From positions 1-8,819 of the forward strand of contig JASHWL010000148.1 in the NCBI GenBank assembly GCA_030044105.1: a stretch of 8,819 bases of DNA, written 5' to 3'. Under the pieces are notes generated by a model, which saw only the letters and a list, made by a program, of their open reading frames with translations, was not told where the DNA came from and did not search any database. The DNA comes from Thermoplasmata archaeon. GTDB taxonomy: Archaea > Thermoplasmatota > Thermoplasmata > Lutacidiplasmatales > UBA184. Of the stretch, positions 1 through 5,851 are shown piece by piece. The translations under genes and the position numbers were made by a program. Positions within the stretch are counted from its first letter, which is position 1. The number at the start of each line of letters is the position of its first letter.

Positions 1-533
1 TGGTACACGGTGCATCGGTCGAACAGCCGGGCCCGGAAGACCGACGTGAGGATCTCGGAGCCGCCTTCGACCATCAGGCGCCGGACCCCGAGCCCCGGCA
101 GCCGCTCGAAGAGGGCGCCGAGATCGACGCGGTCACGACCCGCGATAATGACCTCGATCCCGTCCGGGAACCTTCGGGTGCAACGCTCCGCGACGGCGAC
201 GATCGTGCGGGCGGTCCCATCGAGCACTCGGGCGCCGGGCGGGGTCCGGCCCGTCGAGTCGACCACGATCCGCGCGGGCGACGGGCCGGGCGGTTCCCCG
301 AGCACGTCCCAGTGCACGCGCAGCGACGGGTCGTCCCGCAGGACGGTGCCGACGCCGACGAGGACGGCGTCGCAGTTCGCGCGCATCTGTTGCACCCGTC
401 GCAGGTCCTCGGGCGACGAGAGGCGGGCGCGCCGCCCGCCCGCGTACGCGATCCGCCCGTCCTCCGAGGCCGCGAAGTTCACCCACACCGTCGGGCGGGA
501 CCCTGCGGGCGGTCGGAGGGGCTCGCCGCTCAT
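1..533 (-). CDS. RibD C-terminal-type reductase (2,5-diamino-6-ribosylamino-4(3H)-pyrimidinone 5'-phosphate reductase), truncated by the window edge
   Basis: My reading of the minus strand from an ATG at 533 stays open to base 1 (177 residues), so the 3' end lies outside the window. The family reduces the ribosylamino-pyrimidinone intermediate of riboflavin synthesis with NADPH, in the cytoplasm. Visible motifs are an N-terminal NFAASEDGRIA strand-loop (residues 19-29), a nucleotide-binding VGVGTVLRDDPSLRV segment (59-73) of the dihydrofolate-reductase-like fold, RIVVDSTGRTP (88-98) and LMVEGGSEIL (153-162). There is no deaminase domain in front, as expected for the stand-alone archaeal enzyme, which is usually about 220 residues; roughly 40 are therefore missing. 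The start ATG overlaps the ftcD stop as ATGA, so translation is probably coupled. Family assignment is firm. The exact substrate is inferred from the archaeal family; a dihydrofolate-reductase-like role is the main alternative. Confidence 0.88.
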   Translation of the reverse strand, partial: MSGEPLRPPAGSRPTVWVNFAASEDGRIAYAGGRRARLSSPEDLRRVQQMRANCDAVLVGVGTVLRDDPSLRVHWDVLGEPPGPSPARIVVDSTGRTPPGARVLDGTARTIVAVAERCTRRFPDGIEVIIAGRDRVDLGALFERLPGLGVRRLMVEGGSEILTSVFRARLFDRCTVY

Positions 534-2005
534 GCGCGCGGCCGAAGCCGGTCGATCTCCGACGCGACCTCGGCGGTCGGCTCGCCGATCGCCTCGAGGT
601 CGGCGAGGTTGATCGCCACGTTCGCGAGCGCGCCCTCGGTCGTCGCCCGGAACAGCGCCAGCGACGTGGTGAGGTCGCTGCCGAGCGCGGCCTTCGTTCG
701 GGAGCGCACGGCCTCCAGCCGGACCGCGAGGTCCTGCGCGAGGCGCGCGGTCTCCAGCGGGACCGCGACCGCGCCGCGGAGCGCGCTGCGGTAGCCCGCT
801 TCGGCGGTCGCGTCGCCCGGCTGGGCCTTCCTCGTCCGGCGGGCCGCGCGGACCGCCTCGTAGGATGCCGCGTCGTCCTGGACGAGCGAGAGCATCCGCC
901 GCCGGCCCGAGCGCAGCGCGGCCTGCGCCTCGCCCAGCTCCGGGTTCGGTTGCGCGGGGTCGATCGAGTACGCGAGCACCATCTCGCCGAGCGCCGCCCC
1001 CAGGGCACCCGCGGCGGCCGCGGCGCTCCCGCCGCCCGGCGTGGGCGTGCGCGCCGCGAGTCGCTCGGCGAACCGGGCGAGCGACTCCCCGGTCGGAGAC
1101 GTGGCCTCGACCGACCGCACCTTGCGCTCGAGGATCGCGGCCCGGTCGAAGTGCTTCAGCGCGAGATGATGCTCGGCGACGTCGAAGAGCGCGTCCTCGG
1201 GGACCAGGCCGACGATCTCGGACTCGTCCACGCCGGTGCCGAGGGACTCCGCGGCCTGCCGGACCGCGTCGAACGCCCGGTCGACGGACGTGATCCGGTA
1301 GTCGGTCAGGTTCATGGAGACCTGCACCTCGTGCCGCTCGGGGATGTCGAAGCCGAGGGCTTTCACCTCGGGGAGTCCGCCGTCCCGGGCCCGGACCGTC
1401 TTCGCGATCTTCTTCGCGACGGCGAGGTCAGACGTGGTGAGGTAGACGTTGTACGCGATCAGCACGGGACGCGCCCCGATCGCGACGGCCCCGGCGGTCG
1501 GGTGGACCCGGGCTGCCCCGAAGTCGGGGACCCGAGCGGGGTCGATCGCGATCGAATCGCGGATCCCCTCGAACTGCCCCTCCCGGACCTTGGCGAGGTC
1601 GGCGCGTTCCGGCCGGCGGGCCGCCGCCCCGTAGAGGTAGACCGGGATCTGGAGCTCCCGGGCCACCCGTTCGCCGAGACGCTCGGCGAGCCGCACCGCG
1701 TCCTCCATGGTGGAGGACCCGAGGGGCACGAACGGGACCACGTCGGTCGCGCCCATGCGCGGGTGCTCGCCGCGGTGATGCGTCAGGTCGATCGCGCCGG
1801 TGGCGACGCGCATCATCTCGAGGACCGCCTCCACGAGCGCGTCGCCCTCGCCCACGAGGCTGATCACCGATCGGTGGTGCGCGGGGTCCTTCTCGACGTC
1901 GAGCACGGTCACGCCCGGGACCGTGCGCGCGGCCCCGGCGATCCGCTCCACGACGGCCGCATCGCGGCCTTCCGAGAAGTTCGGGACGCACTCGAAGCCG
2001 CTCAC
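530..2005 (-). CDS. ftcD: Bifunctional glutamate formimidoyltransferase / formimidoyltetrahydrofolate cyclodeaminase
   Basis: This 491-residue cytoplasmic enzyme is predicted to move the formimino group between formimidoylglutamate and tetrahydrofolate, then deaminate 5-formimidoyl-THF to 5,10-methenyl-THF and ammonia, linking histidine breakdown to the folate one-carbon pool. The transferase half (about 1-300) opens with FECVPNFSEGRD and carries HRGEHPRMGATDVVPF (77-92), where H81 lies in the position expected of the family's catalytic histidine. The cyclodeaminase half (about 306-491) starts with the diagnostic PTPGGGSAAA (321-330) and is otherwise helical. Length is slightly below the roughly 540 residues of mammalian FTCD. 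I chose the GTG at 2005 because the protein then begins directly at the conserved N terminus and the codon overlaps the fen stop (GTGA); the same frame is open far upstream but that stretch is the shadow of fen. No other histidine-degradation genes are in the window, so the physiological source of formimino groups is unknown. Confidence 0.93.
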   Translation of the reverse strand: MSGFECVPNFSEGRDAAVVERIAGAARTVPGVTVLDVEKDPAHHRSVISLVGEGDALVEAVLEMMRVATGAIDLTHHRGEHPRMGATDVVPFVPLGSSTMEDAVRLAERLGERVARELQIPVYLYGAAARRPERADLAKVREGQFEGIRDSIAIDPARVPDFGAARVHPTAGAVAIGARPVLIAYNVYLTTSDLAVAKKIAKTVRARDGGLPEVKALGFDIPERHEVQVSMNLTDYRITSVDRAFDAVRQAAESLGTGVDESEIVGLVPEDALFDVAEHHLALKHFDRAAILERKVRSVEATSPTGESLARFAERLAARTPTPGGGSAAAAAGALGAALGEMVLAYSIDPAQPNPELGEAQAALRSGRRRMLSLVQDDAASYEAVRAARRTRKAQPGDATAEAGYRSALRGAVAVPLETARLAQDLAVRLEAVRSRTKAALGSDLTTSLALFRATTEGALANVAINLADLEAIGEPTAEVASEIDRLRPRA

Positions 2006-3036
2006 TCGCGCGGCCCCCCGAACGCCTCGAGGAGCGTCTGATGCCCGCGCGCGTCGCTCGGGCTCGAGGTCACCTTCGGACGCTGCCGCGCCCGCGCGAT
2101 CGCCGCGTCCACCCGGTCCTCGGAGAACGAGTGGCCCTCCACCAGCAGGCGCCGGACCGCGGCCTCGTCCACGGGCCCGAAGGTCGGGGGCGGAACGTCG
2201 GCGGCCAGGGGATGGCGGAAGATCTCGGCCACCTCGGTCGCCTCCTTCGGGTCGATGCCGACCTGGCGCATGGTCGCTTCGAAGCCGCGGTGCTCCTGCA
2301 CCGCCTTCAAGGCCTTCTTGGGCCCGTAGCCGGTCGCGCCCTCGTTGAAGTCGGTCCCCACGATGATCCCGAGCGCGATCAGCTCGTCCCCGTCGATCCC
2401 GAGATGGCTCAGGAGCGCGTCCCGGTCGATGAACTGGGCCCCTCCGCCCGCGCCGGTCCGACCCCGGGCGGCGAGGCCCCGGACGAGCCGGGGCGCCCCG
2501 AACAGCAGGGTATCGTAGTCCTCGGAGGCGCTCGCCCAGACGATGGACTTGGCGGCCATCACCGCGGCCTGCGCCTCGCCCTCGCTGGGTGCGGGCACCA
2601 CGGGCACGCCGAGCGCGCGGAGCAGCTCGCTCAGCTCGTCGACCATCGGGCGGGTGAGGTGCGAGGTCTGGGCGGCCTTCCGCCGCGCGGTCTCGAGATC
2701 GCCCGCGGCGAGGGCCTCCTGGTACTGCACCTCGGCCTTCTCCTTCAGCTCGATCCGACGCCGGATCGTCCCGGCCTTGCGCTCCGGCGGCTTCCCGTCG
2801 AACACCCAGACCGGGAGCACGCCCTCCCGGAGGAGCGCGGTGGTCCGGTAGAACACGCCCATGAGGTGGCTGGTGACGTGGCCGGCCGGATCGCAGAACA
2901 GCTGGCCGTCGCGCTGGCGGATCGTGGCAAGGAACTGGTAGACGGCGTTGTAGCCGTCGACCGCGAGCGTGCGCCCCGAGAGCGCCTCCCACGGGAGCTC
3001 CTGCGCGACGACGATGTCCCGGAGCGGAAGCCCCAC
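2002..3036 (-). CDS. fen: Flap endonuclease 1 (FEN-1), archaeal
   Basis: A 344-residue structure-specific nuclease that removes 5' flaps during Okazaki-fragment maturation and base-excision repair. Length and layout match archaeal FEN-1. The metal-binding acidic residues sit at almost textbook positions: D27 (AVDGYNA), D80 (VFDGKPP), E152 and E154 (SEGEAQAA), D173 and D175 (SEDYDTLLFGAPRLVR) and D229 (GTDFNEG). The helix-hairpin-helix region is present as GYGPKKAL (236-243). The tail has a PCNA-interacting (PIP-type) motif, QTLLEAFG, at 333-340; the second aromatic of the classic box is replaced by glycine, which may weaken binding. The GTG at 3036 is chosen because it gives the conserved MG N terminus, where the amino end lies near the active site. 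It is the first gene of a three-gene coupled operon and is divergent from the PAC2 gene, 109 bp away. Confidence 0.96.
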   Translation of the reverse strand: MGLPLRDIVVAQELPWEALSGRTLAVDGYNAVYQFLATIRQRDGQLFCDPAGHVTSHLMGVFYRTTALLREGVLPVWVFDGKPPERKAGTIRRRIELKEKAEVQYQEALAAGDLETARRKAAQTSHLTRPMVDELSELLRALGVPVVPAPSEGEAQAAVMAAKSIVWASASEDYDTLLFGAPRLVRGLAARGRTGAGGGAQFIDRDALLSHLGIDGDELIALGIIVGTDFNEGATGYGPKKALKAVQEHRGFEATMRQVGIDPKEATEVAEIFRHPLAADVPPPTFGPVDEAAVRRLLVEGHSFSEDRVDAAIARARQRPKVTSSPSDARGHQTLLEAFGGPRE

Positions 3037-3145
3037 GTCGCTTCCGACCGGTGGCGAGTACTTGGGGTTTGTTCGGCGGGCGTCGGTCGCGGGGCGAGGG
3101 GTAATGTAGCCCGGGGCCCACGCGGGTCACCGGGGGCGCATCGCG
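3037..3145. promoter_or_regulatory. Divergent promoter region between fen and the PAC2 gene
   Basis: These 109 bp must carry the start signals for fen (leftward) and the PAC2 gene (rightward). I see no strong TATA box. The least GC-rich elements are GTTTGTTCGG at 3067-3076 and GTAATGTA at 3101-3108. The second lies about 41 bp before the PAC2 ATG, which would allow a short leader if it acts as a weak TATA element. Both elements recur upstream of the PKD gene at the right end of the window. No clear Shine-Dalgarno sequence precedes either gene. The assignment as a promoter rests on position only. Confidence 0.45.
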
Positions 3146-3952
3146 ATGGAGTACACGTGGAACGACGAGCCGTCCGCCGGGAGCCCGATCGGCCCGGGCT
3201 CGGTGATCCTCTCCGCGTTCCCCAGCGCCGGCCTCGCGACGATCATCGCCGGCCACTACATGGTGCGCGCGCTCAAGCTCCCGCGGACGGGACGGTTCGA
3301 TTCGCCGGACTCCGCGCCGATCGCGGTCGTCCAGGGCGGCGAGGTTCACCCGACGGTCCGGGTCTACGGCCGTCCCGATCTCGCGCTCGTTCTCTCCGAG
3401 TTCCCGCCGACCGCCTCCCAGGCGAACGCCCTCGCCCGGACAATCCTCGACAACGCGGAGCGCCGGGGCGCCCGGGCGATCGTGTGCCTCGAGGGCGTCG
3501 TACCGCATCCCGAGGGGGACGAGTCGGCCGGGGACGAGGCCGCGACGGACGACGCTCCGGAGCAGGTGTGGGTCACGTTCGCGCGGGACGATCCCGCGGT
3601 CCGGGCGCGCTTCGAGGGCGCAAAGGCGCGACTGCTCGAGGAAGGCGTCATCGGCGGAGTCTCGGGCGCGCTCCTGGTCCAGGGCATCGGGCGCAAGGTG
3701 CCGGTCGCGGCCCTGCTCGTGAGCTCCCGGATCGCCGAGGGCGTCCCCGATCACCGGGCGGGCGCCGCGCTCATCGAGACGCTCGACCGGCTGCTGCCCG
3801 AGCTCAAGATCGACACCGAGCCTCTGCGCGCCCAGGCAGAGCAGATCGAGAAGGCGCTCCGTTCCGTCATGAAGTCGCAGGCGGCCCGGGAGGGCACGCC
3901 CGCCGAGGAAGCGGCCGATCGACCGCCGGCCTCGCCCGAGATGTACCGCTGA
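3146..3952 (+). CDS. PAC2-family proteasome assembly chaperone, PbaA-like, with a C-terminal HbYX motif
   Basis: A 268-residue cytoplasmic protein of the PAC2 family (archaeal relatives of eukaryotic proteasome assembly chaperones). The N-terminal part has the expected strand-rich fold with GSVILSAFPSAGLATIIAGHYMV (18-40) and LALVLSEFPPT (79-89). The family's DHRAGAALIETLDRLLPELKID helix (202-223) follows, then a probable coiled coil (about 225-247) and an acidic, Pro-rich linker. The protein ends Met-Tyr-Arg, a hydrophobic-Tyr-any (HbYX) tripeptide of the type that docks into the pockets of the 20S alpha ring. The family includes Pyrococcus PbaA, which binds the 20S core through such a tail; a similar role here is inferred. 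A low-complexity acidic stretch (121-139) interrupts the core. No proteasome genes are in the window. It stands alone on the plus strand and converges on the small membrane-protein gene. Confidence 0.85.
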   Translation: MEYTWNDEPSAGSPIGPGSVILSAFPSAGLATIIAGHYMVRALKLPRTGRFDSPDSAPIAVVQGGEVHPTVRVYGRPDLALVLSEFPPTASQANALARTILDNAERRGARAIVCLEGVVPHPEGDESAGDEAATDDAPEQVWVTFARDDPAVRARFEGAKARLLEEGVIGGVSGALLVQGIGRKVPVAALLVSSRIAEGVPDHRAGAALIETLDRLLPELKIDTEPLRAQAEQIEKALRSVMKSQAAREGTPAEEAADRPPASPEMYR

Positions 3953-3961
3953 ACCAGGACC

Positions 3962-3974
3962 GGCGCGCGGCGCC
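3962..3974. terminator. Short GC hairpin between convergent genes
   Basis: GGCGC-GCG-GCGCC is an inverted repeat with five-base arms and a three-base loop in the 21-bp gap between the convergent PAC2 and small membrane-protein genes; its last base touches the latter's stop codon. It could slow polymerase from both sides, but there is no T-run on either strand, which archaeal termination usually relies on. In sequence this GC-rich a five-base arm may occur by chance. Confidence 0.2.
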
Positions 3975-4141
3975 TACTGGAAGCTGTCGTTGTACGTGAG
4001 CAGGTAGAAGCCGCCGGCGATCATCGCGGCGAACTCGACGAAGATCGCGACGGGATTCGAGGCGAACCAGATCACCGTCGGCGCGATCAGCGCCGCCGGA
4101 AGGATCAGCAGGAAGACGATCGTGAACCAGCGGCCGTCCAT
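3974..4141 (-). CDS. Small two-helix membrane protein, 55 residues, unknown function
   Basis: Reading the minus strand from an ATG at 4141 gives a 55-residue protein ending in TAG. It begins MDGRWFTIVFLLILPAA and consists of two hydrophobic segments, about residues 5-27 and 30-48, separated by a SNP turn, with a short polar tail (TYNDSFQ). The hydrophobic pattern, the absence of any better frame across this gap and a CTTAAG TATA-like box about 30 bp before the ATG all support a real gene; such spacing suggests a leaderless or nearly leaderless mRNA. I do not recognise the family. The protein would sit in the cytoplasmic membrane as a helical hairpin and may be a subunit or regulator of something larger, but the sequence does not say of what. 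It converges with the PAC2 gene and lies downstream of the FtsZ-like gene. Confidence 0.72.
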   Translation of the reverse strand: MDGRWFTIVFLLILPAALIAPTVIWFASNPVAIFVEFAAMIAGGFYLLTYNDSFQ

Positions 4142-4167
4142 CGCTCGGCCCGAGGACCGGCGCTGCT

Positions 4168-4173
4168 CTTAAG
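4168..4173 (-). promoter_or_regulatory. TATA-like box of the small membrane-protein gene
   Basis: The minus strand reads TGCTTAAGAGC here, an AT island in very GC-rich DNA. Its centre is about 29-30 bp before the ATG at 4141, so transcription would start only a few bases before the start codon. It resembles the ATTTAAGTAT box in front of the RHH gene, which makes a YTTAAG-type promoter element in this genome plausible. Confidence 0.5.
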
Positions 4174-4242
4174 CATGGAGGACGGCCCGCGCGCGACCCG
4201 TCGGCCTGCGGGCCGGGCGACCCTGTGTCTCCGGTCCCACCC

Positions 4243-5160
4243 TTAGGGAGCGGGAGGCGGTCGGGCCTCGCTGTCGATCTCGAACGTGAGCTCCGCCTCG
4301 GCGCCGGCGGCGGGCAGGATCGGGGGAAGTTCGACGGGAGGCGCGGGGGGTGCGGGGACGACCTCGAGCTCAGGCTCCTCCGCGGACGGAGCCGCGGCGC
4401 GGACCGCGATCTCGGCTGCCCGGGAGAACTGGATGGACTCGATCAGGGACTCGACGGGGGCGACGAACGAGGTTTCGATATGGTCTTGGAGGACCTTCGC
4501 CCAGTGCCGGGGGACCCCGGCAAATAGGATCCCGCCCGATCGGTGCACGAGGCTCTCGTTGTCGAGCACCGTGAGCCGGGCCTGGCCGCGCTCGTGCCGC
4601 TCGGTGTAGTACGTGAGCATCTGCAGCCGCCCGATCGCTCGGTCGGCGACGCCGCGGCGCTCGCCCTCGCAGCGGAACGGCTTGATCACGAAGGCGCTGA
4701 CGACCTCCGCGTGCTTGCAGGCGACGTCGAGCACGTGCGGGAACGCCCCGCTGCCGGCACCGCCGCCGAGGCTTCCCACGAGGATCACGAACGTCGCGCC
4801 GCGGAAGACCCGCTCGAGGGCCGGCTCGGCCGCCCGCGCGAGGACGCCCCCGACCACGGGGGAACCGCCGGTGTCGCTCTCGGCCCCGGTGTCCGGGCCG
4901 AGATAGATGCGCCGGTCGAACTCCGCGTGGCCCTGGACCGACGGGTCGCAGTTGATCGCCACGGTCTCGAGGTGCCGGATGTGCTGCGCCGCGACGAGCC
5001 CGGCGACGCGAATGGCGCCGCCTCCGACGGCTACGAGCACGAAGCGCACGTCCTGGCCCAGCTTCAGCGGGGCCGGCCACGTTTCGCCACCGAGTCCGTC
5101 GATGGACCCGATCATGCTGTCTCGCTCGCCCGCGTCCTGCCCGGCCTCGTAGATTCCCAC
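4243..5160 (-). CDS. Divergent tubulin/FtsZ-family GTPase lacking the C-terminal domain
   Basis: This 305-residue protein has the nucleotide-binding half of the FtsZ fold: a T1-like loop AVGGGAIRV (44-52), VAINCDPS (67-74), a T3-like stretch TGGSPVVGG (97-105), the tubulin signature GGGAGSG (132-138), FVIKPFRCEGERR (157-169) matching the FtsZ KPF.FEG.RR block, and a guanine-contact-like LDNESLV (199-205). After that it departs from FtsZ. No helix-7/T7 loop of the N.DF.D type is visible; only some 45 more residues follow before a Pro/Ala-rich acidic tail (from about 256) ending AELTFEIDSEARPPPAP. Since FtsZ hydrolyses GTP by inserting the T7 acidic residues of one subunit into the next, this protein may bind GTP without ordinary self-activated polymerisation. 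The GTG at 5160 follows a GGGGTGG ribosome-binding-like sequence; an ATG at 5115 is the alternative and would still keep the GTPase core. It lies 34 bp behind the RHH gene, probably in one transcript. A cytoplasmic role in division or DNA positioning is inferred. Confidence 0.85.
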   Translation of the reverse strand: MGIYEAGQDAGERDSMIGSIDGLGGETWPAPLKLGQDVRFVLVAVGGGAIRVAGLVAAQHIRHLETVAINCDPSVQGHAEFDRRIYLGPDTGAESDTGGSPVVGGVLARAAEPALERVFRGATFVILVGSLGGGAGSGAFPHVLDVACKHAEVVSAFVIKPFRCEGERRGVADRAIGRLQMLTYYTERHERGQARLTVLDNESLVHRSGGILFAGVPRHWAKVLQDHIETSFVAPVESLIESIQFSRAAEIAVRAAAPSAEEPELEVVPAPPAPPVELPPILPAAGAEAELTFEIDSEARPPPAP

Positions 5161-5194
5161 AACCCACCCCTGTGCCGCGTTCCGACTCGCCCGC
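5161..5194 (-). promoter_or_regulatory. Ribosome-binding site and spacer before the FtsZ-like gene
   Basis: The 34-bp spacer between the RHH stop (TAG) and the FtsZ-like start ends, on the minus strand, in AGGGGTGGGTT just before the GTG at 5160. GGGGTG can pair with the CACCUC of archaeal 16S rRNA through one wobble pair. The next possible start, the ATG at 5115, has no comparable sequence, so this spacer favours the upstream GTG. No promoter element is visible, consistent with co-transcription from the RHH gene. Confidence 0.45.
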
Positions 5195-5701
5195 CTACCG
5201 ACCGACGACCCCCTTTCGCTCCAGGTCCTTCGCGCTCTCCTGGAGGTCTCCCGCTCGGGCCCGGGTCTCCACCGCTTCGCGCACCGTTGCGCGAGCTCGC
5301 GCGGCGAGCTCGTGGACCTTCAGCTCGGTCTCGCCGTGGCGGATGATCTGCGCGAGGAGATCGCGCACATCCTGTCCGTTCGCGACGTGCCGGGCATAGG
5401 TCTCGAAGACGGCGTATTCGTCGGGCCGCAGGCGCACCGGGACTTCGATGAAGCCCTCGGCGTCTACGGGGGGCGTGGGGGCGGCCGACAGCGCTCGGGA
5501 GCGCAGGAACGCGTGCAGCGCCGCCCGCATGAGCTCCGACCGGCTCTCGAACTCGCCCTGGGTGACGAACGAGTCGACCAGCCGCAGTTCCTTGCGGTTG
5601 CACCGTAGCGCGATGCGCGCGTCTTCTGGCTCCTCCGGAGCGGGCGCCGGACCCTGGGGCGGGGACGGTGCGCGCTTCGACGCCTTGTCGAACACAGCCA
5701 C
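5195..5701 (-). CDS. Ribbon-helix-helix DNA-binding protein, CdrS/CopG-like, with a second RHH-like segment
   Basis: From the GTG at 5701 this is a 168-residue protein. After a Pro-rich start, residues about 28-66 form a ribbon-helix-helix domain: strand ARIALRC, helix RKELRLVDSFVTQG, then EFESRSELMRAALHAFL, matching the archaeal CdrS-type pattern in which GEF..RSE precedes the second helix. A Pro/Ala linker is followed by a second candidate unit (about 83-122): strand FIEVPVRLRPDE, helix YAVFETYARHV and helix DVRDLLAQIIRHG. A charged helical tail (about 125-163) may be a coiled coil. RHH proteins bind DNA as dimers and often regulate their own operon; CdrS of haloarchaea controls ftsZ2. Here the neighbour is an FtsZ-like gene, so a related role is inferred. 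A TTG at 5716 is an alternative start, but it lies only about 12 bp from the centre of the TATA-like box at 5723-5732; the 5701 GTG lies 26-27 bp from it, fitting a leaderless mRNA. Confidence 0.85.
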   Translation of the reverse strand: MAVFDKASKRAPSPPQGPAPAPEEPEDARIALRCNRKELRLVDSFVTQGEFESRSELMRAALHAFLRSRALSAAPTPPVDAEGFIEVPVRLRPDEYAVFETYARHVANGQDVRDLLAQIIRHGETELKVHELAARARATVREAVETRARAGDLQESAKDLERKGVVGR

Positions 5702-5705
5702 GCAA

Positions 5706-5722
5706 GGGGATTCCAATTCCCC
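5706..5722. promoter_or_regulatory. Imperfect palindrome at the RHH transcription start, possible operator
   Basis: GGGGATTCCAATTCCCC is an inverted repeat with outer arms GGGGA/TCCCC, squeezed between the TATA-like box and the probable start codon of the RHH gene. A protein bound here would block transcription initiation, so autoregulation by the RHH protein is a reasonable guess. The inner bases are only partly symmetrical. Confidence 0.35.
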
Positions 5723-5732
5723 ATACTTAAAT
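5723..5732 (-). promoter_or_regulatory. TATA-like box of the RHH/FtsZ-like operon
   Basis: The minus strand reads ATTTAAGTAT, among the most AT-rich ten bases in the window. Its centre is 26-27 bp upstream of the GTG at 5701, the usual distance from an archaeal TATA box to the transcription start, which suggests a leaderless message and decides the start codon of the RHH gene. Confidence 0.6.
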
Positions 5733-5792
5733 CAACGGGCCACGCAACGAGAGAAGTTCCGGACCCAGCGCCGGCCCGCTATTTTCTGACGT

Positions 5793-5821
5793 GTCGAACA
5801 AATTCTCAGCACGGTCGAACA
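5793..5821 (-). repeat. Two direct repeats TGTTCGAC, 21 bp apart, upstream of the RHH operon
   Basis: On the minus strand TGTTCGAC occurs at 5793-5800 and 5814-5821, a start-to-start distance of 21 bp or two helical turns, so bound proteins would sit on the same DNA face. A third copy lies at 5687-5694 just inside the RHH gene, but there it encodes part of VFDK and may be coincidental. RHH proteins commonly bind short direct repeats in phase, which makes the RHH product a candidate ligand. Confidence 0.4.
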
Positions 5822-5845
5822 GACCCTCGCGCTCGATTTTCGAAA

Positions 5846-5851
5846 GTATAA
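5846..5851 (-). promoter_or_regulatory. Second TATA-like element in the intergenic region
   Basis: The minus strand reads GTTATACTTTCGAAAATCG, with TTATAC at 5846-5851 next to the palindrome TTTCGAAA (5838-5845). It would start transcription near 5823 and give the RHH operon a leader of about 120 bases, or produce a short RNA. On the plus strand the same bases read AAGTATAAC, but no gene follows in that direction. It lies shortly after the stop of the six-helix membrane protein gene. Confidence 0.35.

Noticed and set aside
2006..3754. Upstream extension of the ftcD frame
   Set aside because: The open frame continues far upstream but runs over fen and antisense to the PAC2 gene with low-complexity translation. 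The conserved N terminus of the transferase begins exactly at the GTG at 2005.
2041..3999. Long plus-strand open frame of about 650 codons across fen and the PAC2 gene
   Set aside because: It is antisense to fen and then out of frame with the PAC2 gene. The translation is Arg/Gly/Pro-rich with no domain, as expected when GC-rich codons are read in the wrong frame.
4195..4230. Hairpin-like CGGCC/GGCCG after the FtsZ-like stop codon
   Set aside because: Five-base GC arms with no T-run are common by chance at this base composition, so I do not call a terminator.
5464..5724. Minus-strand frame starting at an ATG (MGNWNPLAW) over the RHH gene
   Set aside because: It has an ATG and overlaps the promoter box, but its translation is Arg/Pro-rich. 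The RHH frame has a recognisable domain and a better-placed start.
5732..5812. Possible 26-codon leader peptide on the minus strand before the RHH gene
   Set aside because: A GTG-to-TGA frame exists downstream of the second TATA-like box, but the translation is Arg-rich and nondescript, has no ribosome-binding site and could easily arise by chance.
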